Source: Micromonospora sp. RP3T
Lineage (GTDB): Bacteria; Actinomycetota; Actinomycetes; Mycobacteriales; Micromonosporaceae
Assembly (NCBI RefSeq): GCF_003027925.1
Contig: NZ_PYPS01000028.1
Span: 38,855 to 102,854, forward strand
Length of the DNA stretch: 64,000 nucleotides
Direction of reading: 5' to 3'
Under the pieces are notes generated by a model, which saw nothing but the letters and a program-made list of their open reading frames with translations, was not told where the DNA came from and did not search any database. The stretch's first letter is position 1. Each line of letters opens with the position of its first letter. Positions 1 through 8,964 of this stretch are shown here, one piece after another. Position numbers and translations under genes: made by a program.

Positions 1-614
1 CAGCGCAGGCCGGGGATCGGGCCGACCGGGTCGCCGGAGCCGACCGCGAGCGCGCCGGCCGCCGCCGCCCAGGGCAGCGCGTACCCGCCGAGCGTGACGC
101 CGACCGGGCCGTCGCCGTAGGCACGGGAGGCCGCGGTGGCGGCGAGCACCAGGATCAGGGCGCCCACCGCGGCGACCGTCCAGCCGGGCCCGCCCGGACC
201 GGCGGACAGCACCGCGACCAGCCCGACCGCCAGCGGCACGGCGGCACCGGCCAGCGCGGCGGCCCGGGTCGCCCCGGCCGACCAGGCGGCGCCCCGGCGG
301 CGGGCGCCGTCCACGATCGCCTCGACCACGTCGTCGTACTCCAGCTCGGGCCACTCGGCGCGGGCCGGCACGAGATGCAGCACCTCGCCGTCGCGGACAC
401 CCTGCGGCAGCAGCGCCTGGGCGGTGGCCAGCACCGCGCCGTCGGTGCGTCGCAGCACCCAGCCGCCGTGCCGTTCGCCGTCGTCGGCGAGCCCCTCCCC
501 GGCGTGCCGGAGCACCTCGGGCAGCAGCTCGGCCAGGGGAACCTGCTCCGGCAGGGCCACGTCGACCCGTCGCCGGGGCGCGCTGATCGTGACCCGGGCG
601 AGCCCGCTTGTCAT
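1..614 (-). CDS. eccD: EccD-like type VII secretion membrane protein (5' part, runs off left edge)
   Basis: The minus strand reads open from an ATG at 614 to the window edge (about 204 codons), so this is the N-terminal part of a longer gene. It begins with a roughly 90-residue soluble domain of the ubiquitin-like YukD type found at the start of EccD, with a typical leucine/valine-rich beta-grasp pattern. A positively charged linker and then hydrophobic segments (about residues 122-143 and 148-165) follow, as in the first membrane helices of EccD. EccD is the polytopic channel component of ESX secretion machines. It is divergent from eccC, and mycP follows eccC, so the three form one ESX locus. 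The rest of the gene lies outside the window. Confidence 0.85.
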   Translation of the reverse strand, partial: MTSGLARVTISAPRRRVDVALPEQVPLAELLPEVLRHAGEGLADDGERHGGWVLRRTDGAVLATAQALLPQGVRDGEVLHLVPARAEWPELEYDDVVEAIVDGARRRGAAWSAGATRAAALAGAAVPLAVGLVAVLSAGPGGPGWTVAAVGALILVLAATAASRAYGDGPVGVTLGGYALPWAAAAGALAVGSGDPVGPIPGLR

Positions 615-648
615 CGACGTATCTCCATCATCGAGCCGGAACGGTGGG

Positions 649-677
649 CTGACGGACGGAAGGACTTTACCTACTAT
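649..677 (+). promoter_or_regulatory. Predicted eccC promoter in the eccD/eccC divergent region
   Basis: A CTGACG hexamer (649-654) and TACTAT (672-677) are separated by 17 bp, close to the actinobacterial housekeeping consensus. Transcription would start near 684, giving a leader of about 32 nt. This is inferred from sequence only. Confidence 0.45.
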
Positions 678-715
678 GAGCCAGGCTCGGGTTACCGAGA
701 GCCATGGGAGGCCGA

Positions 716-3700
716 GTGTCCACTGTCGTCATCAAGCGACCGCCGCGCCGGCCGGCTCCGGAGATCCCGGTCGGTGAGCTGCCCGTCGAGGCGCCGCCGG
801 AGATCCCGGTGGCGACCGGCGGGCGCTGGCAGCAGGCACTGATGGTGCTGCCGATGCTCGGCGGGACGGTGGCCATGGCGATGATGTTCGGCCGGGGCGG
901 CGGCGCCTACTCGTACGTGGTGGGCGGCATGTTCGGGCTCTCCTCGCTGGCCATGCTGGTGACCACCTGGGGCAGCGCCGGCCCGAAGAAGTCCGAGCTG
1001 ATGGCCGCCCGTCGGGAGTACCTGCGCCACCTGGCCACGCTGCGTCGCCGGGTCCGGGAGACGGCCGGCGCCCAGCGCGCCGGGCTCGCCTACCGCCACC
1101 CGGAGCCGGGGCGGCTCTGGTCCACCGTCGACAGCCACCGGGTCTGGGAACGCCGACCGGGTGACCCGGACTTCGCGGTGGTCCGGGTCGGCGTCGGGCC
1201 GCAGACGCTGGCCACCCCGCTGGTCCCGCCGGTCACCCGGCCGCTGGAGGAACTGGAGCCGATGACCGCCGGGGCGCTGCGGCGCTTCCTGGACGCGTAC
1301 TCGGTGGTGCCGGACCTGCCGGTGGCGCTGTCGCTGCGCAGCTTCGCCCGGGTCTTCGTGCGCGGCCCGGCCGGCGAGGTACGCGGCACCGGCTCGCCGG
1401 CCGCCCAGGCGCTGGCCCGGGCGGTGCTCACCCAGCTCGCCGTCTTCCACGCCCCCGACGAGCTGCTGATCGCGGTCTGCGCCGGCCCGGAGCGCCGGGA
1501 CCGGTGGGAGTGGGTGAAGTGGCTGCCGCACGCCCACCACCCGGCGCGCACCGACGCGCTCGGTCCGGTGCGGCTGGTCACCAGCGCCGCCGCCGACCTG
1601 GAACGACTCCTCGACGACGTGCTCGGCAGCCGGTCCCGGTTCAGCCCGCACGGTCCGGCCACCGACGGGCCGCACGTCGTGGTGGTGCTCGACGGCGGCG
1701 ACCTGACCGGGGCCGCCGACCTGGCCGGCGACGGCGGCATCGACGCGGTCACCGTGCTCGACCTGGACACGCCGCCGCCCCGGCTGCTCGACCGGTACGC
1801 GCTGCTGCTCGACCTGGTCGACGGCCGGCTGCACTCGCACTCGGCGGAGGGGCCCGCCGAGGTGGGCGCCGCCGACGCGTTGCCGACGGCCGACGCGGAG
1901 GCGGTCGCGCGGCGGCTCGCGCCGCTGCGGCTGGCCGGCGCGGTACGCGGGTCGGACGCGCCACCCGGCGCCGAGCCGGGCCTGCCGGAGCTGCTCGGTC
2001 TCGGCGACCCGGACGGTTTCACCGCCGAGCAGGGCTGGGCGCCCCGCGCCGCCCGGGACCGGCTGCGGGTGCCGATCGGGGTGGGCGCCGACGGCGGGGC
2101 CATCGACCTCGACCTCAAGGAGTCGGCGCTGGACGGCATGGGTCCGCACGGGCTGCTGATCGGCGCCACCGGTTCCGGCAAGTCGGAGCTGCTGCGCACG
2201 CTGGTGCTCGGCCTGGCCGCGACACACAGCTCGGAGCAGCTCAACTTCGTGCTCGTCGACTTCAAGGGCGGTGCCACGTTCGCGCCGTTCGAGCGCCTGC
2301 CGCACACCGCGGCCGTGATCACCAACCTGGCGGACGCGCTGCCGCTCGTCGACCGGATGGTCGACGCGATCAACGGGGAGCTGATGCGCCGCCAGGAGCT
2401 GCTGCGCCGGGCCGGCAACTTCGCCGGCGTGCGTGACTACGAGCGGGCGCGCGCGGCCGGCAGTCCGCTCGCCCCGCTGCCGTCGCTGCTCCTCATCTGC
2501 GACGAGTTCTCCGAGCTGCTCTCCGCCAAGCCCGACTTCATCGACCTGTTCGTGCAGATCGGCCGGCTGGGCCGGTCGCTCGGCGTGCACCTGCTGCTGG
2601 CCAGTCAACGGCTGGAGGAGGGCCGGCTGCGAGGGTTGGACACCCACCTGTCGTACCGGATCGGGTTGCGCACGTTCTCCACGTTGGAGTCCCGGACGGT
2701 GCTCGGCGTGCCGGACGCGTACGAGCTGCCCCGCAGCCCGGGGCACGGGTACCTGCGCTCCGGCACCGAGCCGCTGGTCCGGTTCAAGGCGGCGTACGTC
2801 TCCGGCACGGTCCGTCGGCGCATCGGCCCGGCGGGCGCGGCCGGCGTCGGCGCCGCGCGGGTGCTCGCGTTCTCCACCCACCTCGCGCCGGTGCCCGCGC
2901 CGGCCGCGCCGCCGGCCGAGGAGGAGAGCGGCGAGACGCTGCTCGACCTGCTGGTCGACCGGCTGGCCGGACAGGGCCCGCCGGCGCACCGGGTGTGGCT
3001 GCCGCCGTTGGACGCCTCCCCCACGCTCGACGAGCTGCTCGGCCCGGTCGGCGTCGACCCGGTGCGCGGGCTCACCGTGGCCAATCCCGAGCTGCACGGC
3101 GCGTTGCAGGTGCCGGTGGCGGTGGTGGACAAGCCGTTCGAGCAACGGCGGGACCTGTGCTGGCTGGCGTTGGACGGCGCGGCTGGGCACGTCGCGGTGG
3201 TCGGCACCACCCGCAGCGGCCGGTCCGCCGCGCTGCGCACGCTGGTCTGCGCGCTGGCGCTCACCCACACCCCGGCCGAGGTCCAGGTCTACTGCCTCGA
3301 CTTCGGTGGCGGCACGCTCGGCGCGCTGCGGGACCTGCCGCACGTCGGCGGCGTGAGCGGGCGCACCGACGGCACCGCGGTGCGCCGTACCGTCGGGGAG
3401 GTCGCCGGCCTGCTCGCCGAGCGGGAGCGGCGCTTCACCGAGTCCGGGGTGGAGTCGATGGCGGCGTGGCGCCGGCGGCGGGCCGCGACCCCGGCGGCCG
3501 GTGCCGACCCGTTCGGGGACGTGTTCCTCGTCGTCGACGGCTGGAACACGCTGCGCGGCGAGTACGAGGACCTGGAACCGCTGGTCACCGAGCTGGCCAC
3601 CCGGGGGCTGGCGTACGGGGTGCACGTGGTGGCGAGCGCGCTGCGCTGGTCGGACTTCCGACCGGCGATCCGTGACCTGTTCGGCTCCCGGCTGGAGTTG

Positions 3701-4654
3701 CGCCTCGGCGACCCGGCCGACTCGGTGGTGGTCAAGCGCGCGCTGGCGGCCAGCGTGCCGGAGGAACGGCCGGGGCGCGGGATCACCGCCGGCGGGCTGC
3801 ACTTCCTCACCGCCGAGCCCCGCTCGGCCGCGCTGGGGGACGGGACCGCCGACCTGGTGAAGGCCGTCGCCGACGGGTGGTCCGGGCCGGTGGCGCCCCG
3901 GGTGCGGCTGCTCCCGCCGGTGCTGCCGTACGCCGAGCTGGACCAGACCGCGACGACCGGGCTGGCGTTCCCGGTCGGGGTGGCGGAGGCGGATCTGGCG
4001 CCGGTGGTGCTGGATTTCGCCACCGAGCCGAACTTCGTGGTCTTCGGCGACGCCGAGTGCGGCAAGTCCTCGTTCCTGCGCGCGCTGGCCACCTCGATCG
4101 TCCGCCGGTTCACCCCGGAGCAGGCCCGGGTGATCCTGGTCGACTACCGGCGCAGCCTGATGGGCGCCATCGAGAGCGCGCACCTGATCGGGTACGGCAC
4201 GGCCGCGCCGCACACCACCGAGCTGATCGAGTCGGCGGCCGGTTACCTCCAGGGGCGGCAGCCCGGCCCGGAGGTGACCCCGGCCGAGTTGCGTGCCCGC
4301 ACGTGGTGGACCGGGCCGGAGCTGTTCGTGCTGGTGGACGACTACGACCTGGTGGCCGGCGGGCCGACGAACCCGCTGCGCGCGCTGGAGGAGCACCTGC
4401 CGCACGCCCGGGATGTCGGGCTGCACCTGGTGCTGGCGCGGCGCTCCGGCGGCGCCGGCCGGACCGCGTACGAGCCGATCATCCAGCGGCTGCGGGAGCT
4501 GTCCACGGCCGGGCTGGTGATGTCCGGCGGCCCGGAGGAGGGGCCGCTCGTCGGCCAGGTGAAGGCCGGGCCGCTGCCGCCCGGTCGGGCCCGCCTGGTC
4601 ACCCGGCGTGAGGGCGTCCGTCTGGTGCAGTTGGCTCATCTCCCGCCCGGCTGA
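716..4654 (+). CDS. eccC: EccC, FtsK/SpoIIIE-type ATPase of type VII secretion
   Basis: EccC is the motor ATPase of ESX (type VII) secretion; it recognises and drives export of WXG100-type substrates at the membrane. The protein (1312 aa from GTG 716) has the family N-terminus (KRPPRRP), two membrane helices (about residues 45-85) and three FtsK-like ATPase modules. P-loops are GATGSGKS (483-490), GTTRSGRS (830-837) and GDAECGKS (1111-1118). Walker B regions are DE (596-597), DG (941-942) and DD (1208-1209), so only module 1 looks catalytically complete; module 2 even has Arg for the P-loop Lys. GTG 716 is preferred to ATG 704 because GGGAGG at 706-711 forms a ribosome site for it and the resulting N-terminus matches the family. 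mycP follows. Confidence 0.95.
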   Translation: MSTVVIKRPPRRPAPEIPVGELPVEAPPEIPVATGGRWQQALMVLPMLGGTVAMAMMFGRGGGAYSYVVGGMFGLSSLAMLVTTWGSAGPKKSELMAARREYLRHLATLRRRVRETAGAQRAGLAYRHPEPGRLWSTVDSHRVWERRPGDPDFAVVRVGVGPQTLATPLVPPVTRPLEELEPMTAGALRRFLDAYSVVPDLPVALSLRSFARVFVRGPAGEVRGTGSPAAQALARAVLTQLAVFHAPDELLIAVCAGPERRDRWEWVKWLPHAHHPARTDALGPVRLVTSAAADLERLLDDVLGSRSRFSPHGPATDGPHVVVVLDGGDLTGAADLAGDGGIDAVTVLDLDTPPPRLLDRYALLLDLVDGRLHSHSAEGPAEVGAADALPTADAEAVARRLAPLRLAGAVRGSDAPPGAEPGLPELLGLGDPDGFTAEQGWAPRAARDRLRVPIGVGADGGAIDLDLKESALDGMGPHGLLIGATGSGKSELLRTLVLGLAATHSSEQLNFVLVDFKGGATFAPFERLPHTAAVITNLADALPLVDRMVDAINGELMRRQELLRRAGNFAGVRDYERARAAGSPLAPLPSLLLICDEFSELLSAKPDFIDLFVQIGRLGRSLGVHLLLASQRLEEGRLRGLDTHLSYRIGLRTFSTLESRTVLGVPDAYELPRSPGHGYLRSGTEPLVRFKAAYVSGTVRRRIGPAGAAGVGAARVLAFSTHLAPVPAPAAPPAEEESGETLLDLLVDRLAGQGPPAHRVWLPPLDASPTLDELLGPVGVDPVRGLTVANPELHGALQVPVAVVDKPFEQRRDLCWLALDGAAGHVAVVGTTRSGRSAALRTLVCALALTHTPAEVQVYCLDFGGGTLGALRDLPHVGGVSGRTDGTAVRRTVGEVAGLLAERERRFTESGVESMAAWRRRRAATPAAGADPFGDVFLVVDGWNTLRGEYEDLEPLVTELATRGLAYGVHVVASALRWSDFRPAIRDLFGSRLELRLGDPADSVVVKRALAASVPEERPGRGITAGGLHFLTAEPRSAALGDGTADLVKAVADGWSGPVAPRVRLLPPVLPYAELDQTATTGLAFPVGVAEADLAPVVLDFATEPNFVVFGDAECGKSSFLRALATSIVRRFTPEQARVILVDYRRSLMGAIESAHLIGYGTAAPHTTELIESAAGYLQGRQPGPEVTPAELRARTWWTGPELFVLVDDYDLVAGGPTNPLRALEEHLPHARDVGLHLVLARRSGGAGRTAYEPIIQRLRELSTAGLVMSGGPEEGPLVGQVKAGPLPPGRARLVTRREGVRLVQLAHLPPG

Positions 4655-4743
4655 GCCGGGTGCGCCGAGTTGCCCCGGGACGGCTGGGACTACCGGTAAT
4701 CTCCGAGCAGCATGTGTCGGACGCGACGGAACGGCTGGGGAAT

Positions 4744-6057
4744 GTGACAGGGGATCGGCAGGGGCTTCCCGGCGGGCCGTCCCGGCGTCTCGCCGGGCGG
4801 GCGCTGCTGGCCGGCGCGGCGGCGTTGGCCGTCACGGCCGGCCCGCTGGCCCCGCCGGCACACGCCGCGCCGACCACCGTCCGGGTGCCGGCCTGGTCCG
4901 CGCCGGAGCGCGTGTTCCGGGCCGACCAGGTCCGCGACGAGCAGTGGCAGTTGGCGGAGCTGCGGGCGAAGACCGCCTGGCGGACGTCGACCGGGCGCGG
5001 CGTGGTGGTCGCGGTGATCGACTCGGGGGTGGACGCGTCGCACCCCGACCTGGCCGGTCAGGTGCTGCCCGGCCTCGACCTGGTCGAGCCGGGCGGCACG
5101 GACGAGCCGGACCCGGTGGGGCACGGCACCACGGTGGCCGGGCTGATCGCCGGGCGGGCCGACGACGACCGCGGCGTGGTGGGGCTGGCGCCGGACGCCC
5201 GGATCCTGCCGGTCCGGGTGCTGGACGCGGAGAACCGGTACGACGACGCGCTGATCATCGCGAAGGCGGTGCGCTGGGCGGTCGACAACGGCGCCCGGGT
5301 GGTGAACCTGTCGCTCGGTGGCGGCGGCGACAGCCCGGCGCTGGCCGCGGCGCTCGACTACGCGTTCGCCCGGGACGTGGTGGTGGTCGCCTGCACCGGC
5401 AACCTGGCCACCTCGACCACCACCAAGGTCTGGTACCCGGCCCGTGAGCCGGGCGTGCTGGCGGTCACCGGCCTGGACCGCGACAGCGAGAACCTCTGGT
5501 CCGGTTCGATCACCGGTCACGAGACCACACTCAGCGCCCCCGCCACCGCGCTCTACGGCGCCCGCTCCCGGGGCGGCTACTGGCGGGTGCAGGGGACGAG
5601 CTTCGCCGCGCCACTGGTCGCCGCGACGGCCGCCCTGGTCCGGGCCCGCTACCCGCGGATGCCGGCCGGGGACGTGGTCAACCGGCTGATCAGCACCGCC
5701 CGGGACCTCGGCCCGACCGGCCGGGACGACCGGTTCGGGTACGGCATGGTGGACCCGGTGGCGGCGCTCACCGCCGACGTGGCGCCGGTGGGCCGCAACC
5801 CGCTCGACGACAACGCCGCCCCGGGCGTGGTGGGTTTCGGTCCCGCCCCGGGCGAGGGCCCGGGCACCCGGGCCGCGGCGGCGGGGCAGGGCGGCGACCC
5901 GTTCGGTCGCCCGCAGCCGGCCGGTTGGTCGGCCGGCGCGGCGGGTCAGACCGACGAACCCGGCCCGGGACGCCTCTGGATCGGCTTGGCCCTGCTCGTC
6001 GCCCTGGTCACCGGCTCCGCGCTGGTGGTGCGCCGGTTCCGGCAGGCCCGCCGCTGA
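4744..6057 (+). CDS. mycP: Mycosin, type VII secretion subtilisin-like protease
   Basis: Membrane-anchored serine protease of the ESX machine (MycP family, peptidase S8), required for complex stability and for processing some substrates on the outer face of the membrane. From GTG 4744 (437 aa) it has an Arg-rich start and hydrophobic signal sequence ending near AHA (about residue 41). The catalytic Asp is in VIDSGVD (D93), the His in GHGTT (H127) and the Ser in GTSFAAP (S286). A Gly/Pro-rich linker and one C-terminal membrane helix with a short basic tail follow. An ATG-equivalent start 84 nt upstream (4660) is possible, but GTG 4744 follows a GGGGA stretch and gives a compact signal peptide. 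It lies 89 bp after eccC and is probably cotranscribed. Confidence 0.93.
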   Translation: MTGDRQGLPGGPSRRLAGRALLAGAAALAVTAGPLAPPAHAAPTTVRVPAWSAPERVFRADQVRDEQWQLAELRAKTAWRTSTGRGVVVAVIDSGVDASHPDLAGQVLPGLDLVEPGGTDEPDPVGHGTTVAGLIAGRADDDRGVVGLAPDARILPVRVLDAENRYDDALIIAKAVRWAVDNGARVVNLSLGGGGDSPALAAALDYAFARDVVVVACTGNLATSTTTKVWYPAREPGVLAVTGLDRDSENLWSGSITGHETTLSAPATALYGARSRGGYWRVQGTSFAAPLVAATAALVRARYPRMPAGDVVNRLISTARDLGPTGRDDRFGYGMVDPVAALTADVAPVGRNPLDDNAAPGVVGFGPAPGEGPGTRAAAAGQGGDPFGRPQPAGWSAGAAGQTDEPGPGRLWIGLALLVALVTGSALVVRRFRQARR

Positions 6058-6100
6058 CCGGCGAGTCTGACCGCGCCCTTCCCTGGGTAGTGAACGGCGC

Positions 6101-6889
6101 ATGAACAGCACCGGCCCGACGTCCACGCGCGACCGGTCGTGGCGGACCCGCCGCCTCGACCCCGACCACTCGCTGGGGCTGCGCCTCAGCCTGGCCGCCG
6201 CCGCGGCGGTCCTGGTGCTGGTGCCGTTCGCCCTGCTCGCGCTGCTGGTGCTGGGCGCCTGGCCGCCGCTGCTCCGGCTGGACGCCTCGGTCACCGACGC
6301 GTTCCACGGATATGCGGTGCACCATCCGCTGTGGGTCCGGGTGATGACGGTCTGGACGCACGCGTTCGGGCCGGGTCCGCTGCGGGTGGCCGCCGCGGTG
6401 GCGGTGGTCTGGCTGCTGCGGCGCGGGGCGCCGCGGCTGGCGGTCTGGGTGGTCACCACCATGCTTGTCGGCGGCCTGCTCGGCGCGCTGCTCAAGCTGC
6501 TCGTCGGCCGGGACCGGCCGGACCTGCTCGAACCGGTGGCCCGGGCCGCCGGCTACTCCTTCCCGTCCGGTCACGCGCTGAACGCGGCGCTGGCCGCCGG
6601 GGTGCTGCTGCTGCTCTTCCTGCCGTTCGCCCGTGACAACCGCGCCGGCCGCATCGCGCTCTGGACGGCGGCGACGCTGCTCACGGTGGTGACCGGGTTG
6701 AGCCGGATCGCGTTGGGCGTGCACTGGACCAGTGACGTGGTGGGCGGCTGGGTGCTGGGGGTGGCCACGGTCGCCGCCACCACTGCCGCGTTCGCCACCT
6801 GGCGCACCGGGGCCGGCCGGCGGCCGGCCCGCCCGCTGCGCGAGGGGGTCGAGCCGGAACTGGCCGACCCGGAGGATCGACACGCGTAA
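6101..6889 (+). CDS. PAP2-family membrane phosphatase
   Basis: Integral membrane phosphatase of the PAP2/undecaprenyl-pyrophosphatase superfamily (262 aa). The three signature motifs are visible: KLLVGRDRP, SFPSGH and SRIALGVHWTSDVVGG, which supply the catalytic His/Asp and phosphate-binding Lys/Arg. About five to six membrane helices surround them. Likely substrates are lipid (pyro)phosphates such as undecaprenyl diphosphate or phosphatidic acid; the sequence alone does not decide. It is followed 30 bp later by a second PAP2 gene, so the two may be cotranscribed. Confidence 0.9.
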   Translation: MNSTGPTSTRDRSWRTRRLDPDHSLGLRLSLAAAAAVLVLVPFALLALLVLGAWPPLLRLDASVTDAFHGYAVHHPLWVRVMTVWTHAFGPGPLRVAAAVAVVWLLRRGAPRLAVWVVTTMLVGGLLGALLKLLVGRDRPDLLEPVARAAGYSFPSGHALNAALAAGVLLLLFLPFARDNRAGRIALWTAATLLTVVTGLSRIALGVHWTSDVVGGWVLGVATVAATTAAFATWRTGAGRRPARPLREGVEPELADPEDRHA

Positions 6890-6919
6890 CAAGACGGCCA
6901 CCGGGGTAAAGGGCGGCTC

Positions 6920-7645
6920 ATGTCCGATGTCGCGGTCCAGATCGCCCGGCGCGTCCTGCTGCCGGTGGCCCTGCTCTTCGCCGTGATGGTGGGGCTGGGC
7001 CTGCTGGTCACCCGGGTGCTCACGCACACCTGGCCGTTCACCGTGGAGGACGCGGTGAACCGCGAGTTCGCCGGTGACCGGTCGTCCGGCTGGAACGACG
7101 TGTCGCTGGTCTTCAGCACGCTGGCCAGCACCCAGATGATCGTCGTGGTGACGGTGCTGGCCGCGCTGGTGCTGCGGCTGGTGCTGCACCGCTGGCGGGA
7201 GCCGATCTTCCTGTGCGCGGCGGTCAGCGCGCAGGCGTTGATCTTCCTGTTCACCACCATGGTCATCGACCGGAACCGGCCGGCCGTGGAGCACATGGAC
7301 GCCTCTCCCCCGACGTCCAGCTTCCCGTCCGGGCACACCTCGGCGGCGACCGCGCTCTACGTCGGCCTCGCGGTGCTGCTGGCGCTGCGGGCGCGCAGCA
7401 CCCCGGCCAAGGTCACCTGGTGGACGCTGCTGGTGCTGGTGCCGGTCGGCGTGGCGCTCACCCGGATGTACCGGGGCATGCACCACCCCAGTGACGTGGT
7501 GGCCTCGTTCGTCAACGGCGGCACCTGTGTCGCGATCATGGCGCGGGCGGTGCTCGACCGCACGCTCACCTGGGGCCGCGCAAAACTGTCGATGAGCCGG
7601 CCGGGCGACGACGTGACGCCGGCCGGGGCCCCGGCCGGCGGCTGA
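6920..7645 (+). CDS. PAP2-family membrane phosphatase, second tandem copy
   Basis: A 241-aa integral membrane protein with PAP2 motifs: the DRNRP region for motif 1, SFPSGHTS for motif 2 and RMYRGMHHPSDV for motif 3. It is clearly diverged from the gene just upstream rather than a recent duplicate. Motif 1 has no Lys before the RP element in the usual spacing, which is common in this subgroup. The N-terminus carries a membrane helix followed by an extracellular stretch before the catalytic core. The substrate is unknown; lipid phosphate recycling is the family role. The start follows a purine-rich AAAGGGCGG stretch. Confidence 0.88.
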   Translation: MSDVAVQIARRVLLPVALLFAVMVGLGLLVTRVLTHTWPFTVEDAVNREFAGDRSSGWNDVSLVFSTLASTQMIVVVTVLAALVLRLVLHRWREPIFLCAAVSAQALIFLFTTMVIDRNRPAVEHMDASPPTSSFPSGHTSAATALYVGLAVLLALRARSTPAKVTWWTLLVLVPVGVALTRMYRGMHHPSDVVASFVNGGTCVAIMARAVLDRTLTWGRAKLSMSRPGDDVTPAGAPAGG

Positions 7646-7709
7646 CCGGCACGCCCGCCGGACCGACCGCCGCGCCGGCCGGCTCGGGCACCGGCCGCCG
7701 GTGCCGGGT

Positions 7710-8888
7710 TCAGGTGCAGTCGCCGGTGGCCACGCCCCGGGTTCGTTCCGCGCCGGTCAGCGCCACCGACCGCGCCTCGGCGGCGGTCACCGCGAAGCCG
7801 GTGTTCGGGTCGTCCGCCGCCGCCGCGAAGATCACGCCGAGCACCAGCCCGTTCGAGGAGACCAGCGGGCCGCCGGAGTTGCCGCTGCGCACCAGCGCCC
7901 GGATGGTGTAGATCTCCCGCGTCACGTCCCCGGAGGAGTAGATGTCCGGCCCGGTGATCCGGTCGACGTCCCGCACCCGGGCCGGCCGGGCGTCGTACGG
8001 GCCGTCCAGGGGGAAGCCGAGCACGATCGCGTCCGCCCCGCTGGCCGCCGCACCGGCGGCGAAGCGCAGCGACGGCCCGGGCAGCCCGGGCACGTAGAGC
8101 ACGGCCAGGTCCCGATCCGGGTCGTAGACCACCACCTCGCCGTCGTACCGCTCGCCGCGCAGTTCCACCGCCACCGACCGGGTGCCGGCCACCACGTGCG
8201 CGTTGGTCATCACCCGGTCGTCGGCGTAGACGAAGCCGGAGCCCTCGATCCGGCGGGAGCAGCTCGGCGCGGAGCCGAGCACCTTCACCACGGACCGCTT
8301 GCTGTTCTGCACCACCTGGGAGTTGGCCAGCGCCGGGTCGGGCGGCGAGACCTGCCGGGCGTTGGTGCTGCCGAGGCCGTTGAACACGTCGGGGAAGCCG
8401 TTGGTGTCGACGGTGTCCCGCAGGGCGGTGGAGAGTTCCTGGGCCCGGTCGGGCAGCACCCGGTCCACCACGGTGAGCAACGCGCTGTCCTTGACCGAGG
8501 CGGCCAGCCAGGGCACCGACGAGGAGCCCAGCGGCACCGCGACCAGCCAGGCCACCAGCATGACCGCGATGACCGAGATGAACGCGCCGCCGACGTCGTC
8601 GACCTTCTTTCCGGCCGGCCCGGTGATGGCCGCGCGCAGGTTGGAGCCGAGCCAGCCGGCCAGCGCCTGCCCCAGTACGGCAAGCCCGAAGATCGCCACC
8701 AGGGAGATCAACACCCGGGTGCCGCTGGACGCGAACTGCCGGGCGATCAGCGGGCCGACCTGGAGGCCGAGCAACGCGCCCAGGAAGAAGCCCGAGAACG
8801 ACAGCGCTCCGACGACGAAGCCCTGGCGGTATCCGCTGATCGCGAACACGAGCATGAGCAGGAGCAGGACGAGATCCACGGCGGACAC
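7710..8888 (-). CDS. marP: MarP-like periplasmic serine protease with CvpA membrane domain
   Basis: A 392-aa protein: four membrane helices of the CvpA type (about residues 1-120), then an extracytoplasmic chymotrypsin-fold protease domain. The triad is H231 (NAHVV), D260 (DRDLAVL) and S338 (GNSGGP). C210 and C391 correspond to the redox-sensitive disulfide pair described for M. tuberculosis MarP (Rv3671c), which is needed for acid and oxidative stress survival through activation of a cell-wall hydrolase. The neighbours (NUDIX, thioredoxin-like, nth, crp) repeat the mycobacterial order, which strengthens the orthology. Its promoter probably lies in the 76-bp gap after the NUDIX gene, which also contains a small hairpin at 8900-8916. 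Confidence 0.93.
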   Translation of the reverse strand: MSAVDLVLLLLMLVFAISGYRQGFVVGALSFSGFFLGALLGLQVGPLIARQFASSGTRVLISLVAIFGLAVLGQALAGWLGSNLRAAITGPAGKKVDDVGGAFISVIAVMLVAWLVAVPLGSSSVPWLAASVKDSALLTVVDRVLPDRAQELSTALRDTVDTNGFPDVFNGLGSTNARQVSPPDPALANSQVVQNSKRSVVKVLGSAPSCSRRIEGSGFVYADDRVMTNAHVVAGTRSVAVELRGERYDGEVVVYDPDRDLAVLYVPGLPGPSLRFAAGAAASGADAIVLGFPLDGPYDARPARVRDVDRITGPDIYSSGDVTREIYTIRALVRSGNSGGPLVSSNGLVLGVIFAAAADDPNTGFAVTAAEARSVALTGAERTRGVATGDCT

Positions 8889-8964
8889 GCCCCAAGGGTA
8901 CGGGCACCGGGCCCGTGGCCCGCTCAGCGCTCGCTGAACGTGACCTGAGGATCCGTGCGGGTGA

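Noticed and set aside
692..4639. 1315-aa open frame antisense to eccC
   Set aside because: Arg/Gly/Pro/Gln-rich composition of a high-GC shadow frame; eccC on the other strand has full family motifs.
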